From Candidatus Collierbacteria bacterium GW2011_GWB1_44_6 (GTDB lineage Bacteria; Patescibacteriota; Microgenomatia; UBA1400; MFAQ01): a stretch of DNA of 22,926 nucleotides. The translations under genes and the position numbers were made by a program. Below the pieces are notes generated by a model that was given only the letters and a program-made list of their open reading frames with translations, did not search any database and was not told the DNA's origin. The stretch spans positions 4,876-27,801 of the forward strand of contig LCJG01000013.1 of the NCBI GenBank assembly GCA_000998025.1, read 5' to 3'. Shown piece after piece: positions 7,466-14,088 of this stretch; position 1 is the stretch's first letter, and each line of letters begins with the position of its first letter.

Positions 7466-8221
7466 TCACGGTTTTGGCTGTGGATTTGCTTCTTGAGGTT
7501 GAGCGGGGAGCTGCCTTAACGAATATGTCAAATAAAGAATCTGCTTGATTATTCTAACGACTATGCTAAAAGCGATAGAGGTAATGATAAATACTTTTTT
7601 GCCGGCCGGAAGAAACATAAAAACAAGAAAACTTACTACAGGAAGAATAAGAACCAAGGAAATGAAGTCTTTGCGAGTAGGTTTAATCGGAGAAAAATAA
7701 AGGTGAATAATTTCCGATACACTGATCATTAATGACTGTATTAGATTTAGAGTGCTGTTTGTATGAGAGAGATCATATAGCCCCATGAAAACAAGATTGA
7801 TGGGTTGGCGAATTGAAGGCATAAAGTCGTAAAGAAGGTGCATGTCCTCTCCTTCCAAGCCAGTAGTAAATATTCGATAAAGGATTAGGATAATAATTAC
7901 TTGGATGGTAATTGTAAAAACTTCAGAAAAAATGGCTCTGGGGCTTTGCCGCATGATTTTACGGACTTCTTCTTTTTGGCGCACAGGGTCAGAGGAGAAT
8001 TCCTTTTTTATCAGTTTAACTTTCTGCGAAACTTGAAACTTATCCTCATCTGATTGCTCTCCGATAAGATCAAATGGCAAAAGAATAATCCGTACAGCAA
8101 CAGCAAAAAGTATAACTGCGACACCCATGTCCGGTGCTGGCAAAATGAGGCCGGTAAACCAATAAAGGCCAACTAAGATATTGAAAAATGGCTGATATAT
8201 GTAGAGTGTGAAGAAATCCAT
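7466..8221 (-). CDS. Divergent YidC/Oxa1-like membrane protein
   Basis: A polytopic membrane protein of 251 residues with about five helices (near 10-28, 33-51, 99-117, 185-204, 208-225). The first part, FNILVGLYWFTG followed by GVAVILFAVAVRIILLPF, follows the YidC pattern, including an Arg (R44) in the place of the conserved groove arginine. A charged cytoplasmic loop (about 52-92) and MRQSPRAIF followed by a helix ending in ILYRIF resemble the YidC segment around NPxxGCLP, but the Cys-Leu-Pro motif is lost. The C-terminus is Pro/Gln-rich. This is a second, divergent family member beside the canonical yidC at 22079-22816. A dedicated insertase, or a membrane subunit of the neighbouring ATPase machine, are both possible. 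Confidence 0.7.
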   Translation of the reverse strand: MDFFTLYIYQPFFNILVGLYWFTGLILPAPDMGVAVILFAVAVRIILLPFDLIGEQSDEDKFQVSQKVKLIKKEFSSDPVRQKEEVRKIMRQSPRAIFSEVFTITIQVIIILILYRIFTTGLEGEDMHLLYDFMPSIRQPINLVFMGLYDLSHTNSTLNLIQSLMISVSEIIHLYFSPIKPTRKDFISLVLILPVVSFLVFMFLPAGKKVFIITSIAFSIVVRIIKQILYLTYSLRQLPAQPQEANPQPKP

Positions 8222-8230
8222 GAATGTTTT

Positions 8231-8236
8231 ATTATA
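8231..8236 (-). promoter_or_regulatory. Candidate -10 box (TATAAT) before the YidC-like gene
   Basis: A perfect TATAAT on the minus strand ends 9 nt before the ATG at 8221. It overlaps the stop codon of the upstream gene (ATA-TAA-TAA), so part of the match is forced by coding, which lowers confidence. Confidence 0.35.
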
Positions 8237-9131
8237 TGACGTCTAGGTCTTCTAGGTGCTGATCAATCATCAGCGAAAAATCGGTGGTGTGAAGAAAAGC
8301 CGCGTGGAGATGAACTGTTTCGGAAGTTTTTTTGGGGTACATATAGAGGAGTTGAATAAGGTAGAAGAGATAGTTGAGGGGGGCGAGAATGAATAAAAAC
8401 GGGATGGATTGCCACGTCGCTTTGCTCCTCGCAATGACGGAGGTTGGTGGAGTGAGATTCCTCCCGCCCAGGCGGGTAAACTCTTTCGCTCGGAATGACG
8501 CGCTTAGTTCAATGTTTGAATTGTAGGCGTTGGCAAGATATTTTTTTGCCCAAGAGTTTGACTTCAACAAAAGATGATAGGTGCCTCCCCTATCTAACAA
8601 AGGTATTATTTGAAGTATCTCGTGCGCGGTGTAGAGAGATCGTTTTGACTCAGGAATATTTAAAGAAAGGGTATCCAGCCAAAGATTGGGGCAAAAAGCA
8701 TCTGGGGAATGAGCATGATCTTCGAGGGGATGACGGCGACGAAAGAAAAGCGATATCAAGAAGATAGCCCATGGCCGAACCAGCCACAGTGCATGAGGAG
8801 AAGTGATAAAAAGAAGGTCTATATCATCATCTTTCATTGAATTGTTGGCTGCTACCGAACCTGTAAGTCCGACGAATAAGAGTCCGGGTAGAAATTTAAG
8901 AACCTTAATTAGTTTCTGGGCGTGACTTTTTTTTTGTTCTGAATACCTTGTGGTTTGGGTACGTAGAAGACGGTCTTTTTTTGAAAGCCCGGAAGGCAAA
9001 AAAGTATGTAGTTTCTCATAGGCAACAGTTGTAGAACAAATGAGCCAGTGATGAATTTCACGGGGATAGAGAGGAAATTTAAAGTATGAGGCGTAAGCAA
9101 TGGTCGAAGAAACTGCACGGCTAAGATCCAT
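8232..9131 (-). CDS. Nucleotidyltransferase-fold protein carrying an in-frame palindromic repeat
   Basis: A 299-residue protein with the minimal nucleotidyltransferase signature: G91-S92, then D103-I-D105 (GSVAANNSMK followed by DDDIDLLFIT), as in the hG[GS]...DxD pattern of the Pol-beta-like superfamily. Residues about 15-40 (YFKFPLYPREIHHWLI) look like a short helix-turn-helix of the kind that precedes this domain in related proteins. Two hydrophobic stretches (about 115-130 and 243-262) may contact the membrane. Residues 211-243 are the translation of two dispersed repeats (SFRAKEFTRLGGRNLTPP, then VIARSKATWQSIP), an in-frame insertion that leaves the gene open. The substrate is unknown. 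The gene starts 2 bp after the solute-binding-protein stop. Confidence 0.75.
   Translation of the reverse strand: MDLSRAVSSTIAYASYFKFPLYPREIHHWLICSTTVAYEKLHTFLPSGLSKKDRLLRTQTTRYSEQKKSHAQKLIKVLKFLPGLLFVGLTGSVAANNSMKDDDIDLLFITSPHALWLVRPWAIFLISLFFRRRHPLEDHAHSPDAFCPNLWLDTLSLNIPESKRSLYTAHEILQIIPLLDRGGTYHLLLKSNSWAKKYLANAYNSNIELSASFRAKEFTRLGGRNLTPPTSVIARSKATWQSIPFLFILAPLNYLFYLIQLLYMYPKKTSETVHLHAAFLHTTDFSLMIDQHLEDLDVI
8406..8499. repeat. Compound dispersed palindromic repeat inside the nucleotidyltransferase gene
   Basis: Positions 8406-8438 are a 33-bp unit with ends GGATTGCC and GCAATGAC, of the same type as 14028-14060. Positions 8452-8499 are the 48-bp unit identical to 4302-4349. The order (short unit, small spacer, 48-bp unit) and orientation match the compound element at 4269-4349. 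Confidence 0.85.
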
Positions 9132-9133
9132 AT

Positions 9134-10669
9134 CTATGGAGTAGGAGTGGGGGTTGGGGCTGCAACTAATCCATATTGAGACAGAACCTGAACAAAACCA
9201 TTATGAAGAGCTTCGATTATTTTGGGTATTTCTTGTCTGGCAGTGACTCCGTTAACAGCATCTTCCAAATATTTGATAAGTCTGGAGTTGAGGGATGTTT
9301 TTGAATCTTGTGTCAATGAAGCGGTATAAAAACTTTTTGCAGTATTAAGACTGGAAATATATGGAGCAATAACAGGGTTTCTGCTAGCAGTTTCAGCTAC
9401 AGCCTTACTAGCCGGAGGCTGAGGAAAACCCCTATCCAAGGTGGCTGCGTCAAACAATATCTGTTGGGCTTCTGCGGAGGCCAAGAAACTAACAAATTTC
9501 CAAGATTCAACTGGGTACTTACTGTTTTTTGATACCCCCTCGAACCAAATGGTGGCCCAGTTGACAGGCTCTACATCAGGAAGCTGGGGAACAGGAACTA
9601 CCTGCCAGGAAAGAGAGGGATTGATGGCTTTGATGTCTCTGGCTCGCCAACTAGGGGCGATTATCATGGCCACCTTTTCGTTGGCGAAAGCAACTATAGA
9701 GGGAGGCATTGTTTCGTCCCATACGGCGTGTTTGGAAACGAAGTCGGTGTAGTAAGTGAGAGTGACGCCAACTTCCGGTCCATTGATGTCGGTGAGTGAA
9801 ACTCCGGCCTGAAGAAGCATCATAGAGACAATATCTGGCCAGTGTTCGACATTGGACGTATTTCCGAGAGCGACTCCAGCACGAGTAATTCGGCCAGTAA
9901 GAGGGTCGGCCTCCTTGACTGCCTTGGCAACAGTAAGAAGATCTTCCCAGGTTTTTGGGGGTTGTAGTTGCTTTTGCTGAAGCATGGCAGTATTCACGAA
10001 GAGACCGAGACTCTCAGCTGTCAGTGGGGCCCCATAAACCTGATTGCCGGCCACCAACAATTTGCTGACAATCGGGTAAAAATTGGTGGTTATTTCTGTG
10101 GCGGACAAGGTGTTTGGAGGAGCAGGTAGTAAATTGGTGGCAAAAATGGGTAACCAGGTAGTGTGAAGACGGACGATGTCCGGAGAATTGGCACTTTCCA
10201 GGGCATTTTTTACACGATCTTGATAATCCTGAGGGGCCTGAAGCTGATAGTCAATTTTGATATTAGGATTTTTTGCTTCGAAGGCATCTATGACCGGCTT
10301 CATGACGGCAGTAGGTTCCCAGAGTCCAGAATAGGTAAGAGTGATTGTTTTGGCGGCCGAGGTAGGCTGGGGTGTAGATGATCTGCCTGAAAGTACACGA
10401 AAGATGACAAAACCAAGGAGAGCGACCACCCCTAGAATAGCTACAAAAGGAATAATTATTCTTAAGGGAGAAGACTTAGCTGCGGGGGGTACAGTGGCTG
10501 CGGGGGGTACGTAGCCTGGTGGTGGTGGAGCGGCTTCTTCTGGTGCACCCGGAACAGTGGTAGTCGTGGTGGTAGTTTCGGTAACGGATGGCGGTGACGA
10601 AAAGGGTTGTAATTCCGTAGGTTCCGGAGTCAGGGGAACAGGTCCGGGAAGAGGAAATTGATTATCCAT
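9134..10669 (-). CDS. Membrane-anchored extracellular solute-binding protein (family 1 type)
   Basis: The protein has 511 residues. Residues 1-69 are Pro/Thr-rich (with seven consecutive Thr at 32-38) and presumably cytoplasmic; a helix at about 70-92 anchors it; the rest is an extracellular domain like sugar-binding ABC solute-binding proteins. Typical features are ITLTYSGLWEPTAVMKPVIDAFEAKNP cut short here to its pattern (strand, then helix, then NPNIKIDY), SPDIVRLHTTWLP, YGAPLTAESLGLFVNTAML and WKFVSFLASAEAQQIL. The C-terminus ends APTPTPTP. There is no lipobox, and no ABC permease or ATPase gene nearby, so uptake of its ligand is not explained here; it may act as a sensor or a surface binder. 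It is probably the first gene of the minus-strand run and faces vanW across a 66-bp divergent gap. Confidence 0.88.
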   Translation of the reverse strand: MDNQFPLPGPVPLTPEPTELQPFSSPPSVTETTTTTTTVPGAPEEAAPPPPGYVPPAATVPPAAKSSPLRIIIPFVAILGVVALLGFVIFRVLSGRSSTPQPTSAAKTITLTYSGLWEPTAVMKPVIDAFEAKNPNIKIDYQLQAPQDYQDRVKNALESANSPDIVRLHTTWLPIFATNLLPAPPNTLSATEITTNFYPIVSKLLVAGNQVYGAPLTAESLGLFVNTAMLQQKQLQPPKTWEDLLTVAKAVKEADPLTGRITRAGVALGNTSNVEHWPDIVSMMLLQAGVSLTDINGPEVGVTLTYYTDFVSKHAVWDETMPPSIVAFANEKVAMIIAPSWRARDIKAINPSLSWQVVPVPQLPDVEPVNWATIWFEGVSKNSKYPVESWKFVSFLASAEAQQILFDAATLDRGFPQPPASKAVAETASRNPVIAPYISSLNTAKSFYTASLTQDSKTSLNSRLIKYLEDAVNGVTARQEIPKIIEALHNGFVQVLSQYGLVAAPTPTPTP

Positions 10670-10735
10670 AAGTTATATGATCAAGTTAAAATATAAGAAG
10701 TAGTAAATGCGGATTACAGTTAAAGTATATCAAGA

Positions 10736-12463
10736 ATGAGAAAAATTAAATATATCTTGGGATCTTTATTTGTTTTTGGAACAATGACCCTGGCAATACT
10801 TGCCGGATATAATTTGGCTTTTAGAGATCTTATCTTTCCGAGAATAAAGATAGCGGGAATAGAGGTAACCGGAATGGATAAAGCGTCTGCTCTTGAATTG
10901 ATATCGTCTTACTTCAAAACCGAGCCGAGCGAGGTGATGCTGATGTCAGGAGATAGTGAGATCGTAAAATTAAAAGGTCTCAAAGTCGAACAAGACCCCC
11001 TTTGGGCAATAGACCAGGCATTTGGCGTAGGAAGAAATGGAAACATCCTTACACAAATTACCGAGCAGTATAGGTCCTTGAGGGAAGGAATAGACATCAC
11101 TGTACCAGTTAAGTTGGACATTGGTGAACTTAACGACTTGATTGATGAGGTGGTGGAAAAGGTAGAACAAAAGCCGATTTATCCAAAATTGGAGTATGTG
11201 GGTAAAAAAATATCGATAATTAAGGGGAAAAATGGGGTTGAGGTAAAAAAAGATGAACTCAGGACAGAAATATTGTCGATGTTTTCACTCCCGGGGAAAC
11301 ATGAGATATCAATACCTGTAAATGTAGTCAACACCAACGAAAACCCCGAGCTGGTCAGTAAAGCTATCGAGGCCTTGGAAAAATGGGGAGATAAAAGACT
11401 AACCCTTCGTTTTAGAGATTTTGAAAAAAGACTTAATTTTGAGGAGATGATAAATCTATTTGGACTGAGCCAAGACATAATAGATAGAAACAGCTTCGAA
11501 GATTTAACAACAGAGATCAAACCGACAGTTGAAGTGGAGTCCAGCGATGCAATTTTTGTGTTTGAAGAAGGTAGGGTCAAAGAATTTAAACCAGAAGTAA
11601 TAGGGGCTACTATTGATATACCCAGCTTGAATCAAAAACTGGCAGAATATTTGACTGCTGGAGAAGACAAGGCGCTGGAAATACCAGTAATACTCTCCTA
11701 TCCAAAAGTGAAGGCAGGAGACATAAACGATTTAGGAATAAAAGAGCTGATAGGAACCGGAAAATCTACCTTCGCTCATTCTATCCCTGGTAGAGTATTT
11801 AATGTGAATTTGGCAGCAACTAGGGTAAATGGTACCTTGGTACCGCCTGGAGAAGAATTTTCTTTTAACGCTTCGGTCGGTGATATTTCAAAAGCGACGG
11901 GATATCAAAGTGCCTACATTATCAGCGCAGGCAGAACGGTTCTAGGCGATGGTGGTGGAGTGTGTCAGGTGTCGACAACGACATTCCGTGCAGCACTCGA
12001 TGCCGGGTTGCCAATCACCGAACGTAAGGCACACGCCTATCGCGTCGGATATTATGAACAGGACAGTCCCCCAGGGATTGATGCGACAGTTTTTTCACCG
12101 AGCGCCGACTTGAAATTTATGAATGATACAGGACATTACATATTAATTCAGGAAGAAGTCGATTTAAAAAAACTATCAATGAAGGTAAATATTTATGGCA
12201 CAAGTGACGGAAGAAAATCGACTATCACCAAACCGAGAATTTCAAATCAGTCAGCACCTCCAGCCACGCTTTATGTGGACGACCCCACCTTACCACTCGG
12301 AACCACAAAACAGATTGATTGGTCCGCCTGGGGCGCAAAAGTAGCCTTTGACTACAAGGTCGAGCGAGGTGGTGAAACTATTTATGAAAAAACTTTCGTA
12401 AGCAACTATCAACCCTGGCAGGCGATTTATCTAAAAGGAACGGGAGATTTAGCGTCGAGATAG
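10736..12463 (+). CDS. VanW family protein with peptidoglycan-binding-like and G5-like domains
   Basis: A 575-residue exported envelope protein. An N-terminal membrane helix (about 7-28) is followed by two segments like the PG_binding_4 domains that precede VanW (about 30-200 and 210-340), then the VanW domain (about 345-480). The VanW signature is clear: PPGEEFSFNASVGD, GGGVCQVSTTTFRAAL near residue 406, ERKAHAYRVGYYE and DLKFMNDTGHYILIQ. The last 70 residues (from PPATLYVDDPTLPLGT to QPWQAIYLKG) read as a G5-like domain, a module linked to cell-wall glycan binding. VanW's own reaction is unknown; a cell-wall role is inferred from the company it keeps. The gene runs divergently from the solute-binding protein and precedes tsaD by 54 bp. 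Confidence 0.9.
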   Translation: MRKIKYILGSLFVFGTMTLAILAGYNLAFRDLIFPRIKIAGIEVTGMDKASALELISSYFKTEPSEVMLMSGDSEIVKLKGLKVEQDPLWAIDQAFGVGRNGNILTQITEQYRSLREGIDITVPVKLDIGELNDLIDEVVEKVEQKPIYPKLEYVGKKISIIKGKNGVEVKKDELRTEILSMFSLPGKHEISIPVNVVNTNENPELVSKAIEALEKWGDKRLTLRFRDFEKRLNFEEMINLFGLSQDIIDRNSFEDLTTEIKPTVEVESSDAIFVFEEGRVKEFKPEVIGATIDIPSLNQKLAEYLTAGEDKALEIPVILSYPKVKAGDINDLGIKELIGTGKSTFAHSIPGRVFNVNLAATRVNGTLVPPGEEFSFNASVGDISKATGYQSAYIISAGRTVLGDGGGVCQVSTTTFRAALDAGLPITERKAHAYRVGYYEQDSPPGIDATVFSPSADLKFMNDTGHYILIQEEVDLKKLSMKVNIYGTSDGRKSTITKPRISNQSAPPATLYVDDPTLPLGTTKQIDWSAWGAKVAFDYKVERGGETIYEKTFVSNYQPWQAIYLKGTGDLASR

Positions 12464-12502
12464 ATGGCAAAACACGTCTCTCGTCTGTGCACTTGCGTGG
12501 AG

Positions 12503-12508
12503 TAAAAT
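12503..12508 (+). promoter_or_regulatory. Candidate -10 box for tsaD
   Basis: TAAAAT ends 9 nt before the GTG start at 12518, in the 54-bp vanW-tsaD gap. No -35 is evident. A start there would give a leader of only about 3 nt. Confidence 0.35.
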
Positions 12509-12517
12509 AGACGAACT

Positions 12518-13561
12518 GTGAAAGTTTTGGCGATTGAAAGCACGTGTGATGAAACTGCCGCTGCGGTGGTGGAGAGTTTTGGTGGGGGTGTACGCGTGCT
12601 CAAGAGCGTAGTGGCCAGCTCGGTCGAGATGCACGAGAAATATGGAGGAATAGTGCCTGAGGTGGCGGCTAGGGAACAAATTAAGAGTATTGTCCCAGTG
12701 ATTACGGAAGCTTTGGGTAAGGAAAAAGTCGATGCTGTGGCGGTGAGCTACGGGCCAGGGCTGATGGGAAGTTTACTTGTGGGAGTAGAAACGGCAAAGG
12801 TATTGGCTTGGGCCTGGAAGAAGCCTCTCCTGAAAGTAAATCATATGGCGGCACATGTGCTGACGAATTGGATTGTTGATGACGAGACCACACTTCGCCA
12901 AAGCTACGCGGGGCAGAGGGTGCCGGTGTTGCCGGCGGTGGGTCTAGTAGTGAGTGGAGGGCATACGGATTTGATACTGATGAGGAGCTTGACTGACTGG
13001 GAGTGGATAGGGGGAACGCGGGATGATGCGGCGGGGGAAGCTTTCGACAAGGCAGCCAGACTGTTGGGACTTCCCTATCCCGGCGGACCTGAGGTGGATA
13101 AGGCTGCTAGCAAAGTGACCGATGAAGAGTTTGAAAAATATAAAAATCTTTTTAAGTTACCTAGACCTTTGATACATGATCCAAGGTTGGATATGAGTTT
13201 TTCGGGAATAAAAGCGGCCATTGCGAGAATGGTCGAAGGAGAAAAGGACCTAACTGAAAAGAAGATTAATATCATCGCCAGAGAATTTAGCGAAGCTGTG
13301 ACGGAGGTGTTAGTAAAGAAAACTATGCTGGCGGTAGAAAAATTTGCACCTAAGAGTGTGGTGCTCGCAGGTGGAGTGGCGGCGAATAAGAAACTGCGAG
13401 AAGCATTAAGAATAGAGGTGGAGAAGGCTGGAATAATGTTTTTTGTGCCTGAACTCAAGTATTGTGGAGACAATGCGGCCATGGTGGGAGCGGCGGCAAT
13501 TCTCCGACCCGAGGAATCTACTTTTGATTTGAAACCGGAACCGAGTTTGCAAACGGTTTGA
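12518..13561 (+). CDS. tsaD: tRNA N6-threonylcarbamoyladenosine transferase TsaD
   Basis: Transfers the threonylcarbamoyl group to A37 of ANN-decoding tRNAs (t6A synthesis), acting with TsaB and TsaE in the cytoplasm. The 347 residues fit the family (about 340). Features are MKVLAIESTCDETAAAVV (ASKHA phosphate loop), SYGPGLMGSL, the metal-binding His pair H109/H113 in NHMAAH, SGGHTDLILM, DDAAGEAFDKAARLLGLPYPGGP, SFSGIKAA, GGVAANKKLR and the late YCGDNAAM. The start is a GTG; no ATG lies closer to the family N-terminus and translation from 12518 gives exactly the expected opening. The neighbours vanW and the small membrane gene have no obvious link with tRNA modification. Confidence 0.97.
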   Translation: MKVLAIESTCDETAAAVVESFGGGVRVLKSVVASSVEMHEKYGGIVPEVAAREQIKSIVPVITEALGKEKVDAVAVSYGPGLMGSLLVGVETAKVLAWAWKKPLLKVNHMAAHVLTNWIVDDETTLRQSYAGQRVPVLPAVGLVVSGGHTDLILMRSLTDWEWIGGTRDDAAGEAFDKAARLLGLPYPGGPEVDKAASKVTDEEFEKYKNLFKLPRPLIHDPRLDMSFSGIKAAIARMVEGEKDLTEKKINIIAREFSEAVTEVLVKKTMLAVEKFAPKSVVLAGGVAANKKLREALRIEVEKAGIMFFVPELKYCGDNAAMVGAAAILRPEESTFDLKPEPSLQTV

Positions 13562-13569
13562 AATAAATA

Positions 13570-13588
13570 ACCCGCTTATGAGGCGGGT
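13570..13588. terminator. Hairpin between convergent tsaD and the small membrane gene
   Basis: Perfect 6-bp arms ACCCGC (13570-13575) and GCGGGT (13583-13588) enclose a 7-nt loop. On the minus strand the hairpin is followed by TTATTTATTT, which suits termination of the small gene at 13600; on the plus strand no T-run follows, so for tsaD it is at best a weak stop. Confidence 0.5.
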
Positions 13589-13599
13589 ATGTGGTGCTG

Positions 13600-13833
13600 T
13601 TATATTGACGGGTGTCTTTTTCTCCAAATAAGGATATCCATCAGTGCTGAAAAAAAGGCAAGTAAAGCTAGACTGGCGGGATAGTATTGACCGAAAATGA
13701 CCATGACAATCCCAGCAAGAAGAAAGCCTGAAACAGCAGAATATTCAAAAAGACCCGGTTTATTATCCTGATAGATGTTCAAAAGATAGATTATTACCGC
13801 AACAAAACAAAAAATGCTGCCTATTGTCGACAT
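13600..13833 (-). CDS. Small hydrophobic membrane protein
   Basis: Unrecognised. The 77 residues contain about three hydrophobic segments (4-19, 32-48, 50-67) and end in a basic tail WRKRHPSI, so an integral membrane protein is likely. The start is supported by a good ribosome-binding site on the minus strand: AGAGG ending 5 nt before the ATG at 13833. This is one of very few Shine-Dalgarno sites in the window. The gene points away from the T-box leader of valS, and a hairpin with a T-rich 3' side follows its stop. Confidence 0.6.
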   Translation of the reverse strand: MSTIGSIFCFVAVIIYLLNIYQDNKPGLFEYSAVSGFLLAGIVMVIFGQYYPASLALLAFFSALMDILIWRKRHPSI

Positions 13834-13883
13834 TTGTACCTCTTTTTAAGGTGGGATTTCTATGGGGTATTGTTTCGGAATAT

Positions 13884-13891
13884 GTTAGAAT
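13884..13891 (+). promoter_or_regulatory. Candidate extended -10 promoter of the valS T-box transcript
   Basis: TG-T-TAGAAT is an extended -10 (TGn plus a hexamer with five of six matches). It has no good -35. It would start transcription near 13898, just upstream of the T-box leader. Confidence 0.4.
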
Positions 13892-13897
13892 AAGCAA

Positions 13898-14012
13898 GAA
13901 GGTGTTGATCGGACTTGTCACCCGGGAGCTATAGGAATGAGTAGAATGCGAGGTGGTACCGCCCAAAAGGCCCTCGTCAGTCCCCTATACTGGAGATTGA
14001 CGAGGGCTTTTT
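13898..14012 (+). promoter_or_regulatory. T-box leader (tRNA-sensing riboswitch) of valS
   Basis: The T-box core AGGTGGTACCGCC lies at 13951-13963; its UGGU bulge can pair with the ACCA end of uncharged tRNA, as expected for tRNAVal with discriminator A. Upstream GCGAGG can pair with CCCTCG at 13971-13976 to form the antiterminator. The competing terminator has perfect 10-bp arms, GCCCTCGTCA (13970-13979) and TGACGAGGGC (13998-14007), followed by five T. A small hairpin with GGTG/CACC ends (about 13901-13922) could be a very short Stem I; a GTC Val codon followed by A lies at 13917-13919 and is a candidate specifier. The exact 5' end and the specifier are uncertain. Confidence 0.85.
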
Positions 14013-14027
14013 AAGATATTATTAACT

Positions 14028-14060
14028 GGATTGCCACAGCACTTCGTGCTTCGCAATGAC
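14028..14060. repeat. Dispersed palindromic repeat, 33-bp type
   Basis: Ends GGATTGCC and GCAATGAC, with an inner hairpin AGCAC-TTC-GTGCT. Same type as 8406-8438. The next bases (GGAGTGAGAGG, 14069-14079) resemble the left end of the 48-bp unit, so this may be a truncated compound element. It lies between the T-box terminator and the valS start. Confidence 0.8.
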
Positions 14061-14088
14061 GGGTGGACGGAGTGAGAGGCAAATAATT

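Noticed and set aside
11179..11580. 133-codon minus ORF inside vanW
   Set aside because: The plus-strand VanW-family frame covers it fully with recognisable domain sequence; the minus ORF is Ser/Leu/Ile-rich shadow.
12464..12505. 13-codon mini-ORF between vanW and tsaD
   Set aside because: Too short, no ribosome site and no family; probably chance.
13075..13482. 135-codon minus ORF inside tsaD
   Set aside because: Shadow of tsaD, which has complete motif support.
14056..14088. Upstream in-frame ATG as the valS start
   Set aside because: It lies inside a dispersed palindromic repeat; the ATG at 14089 has GAGAGG at a suitable distance and gives a normal ValS N-terminus.
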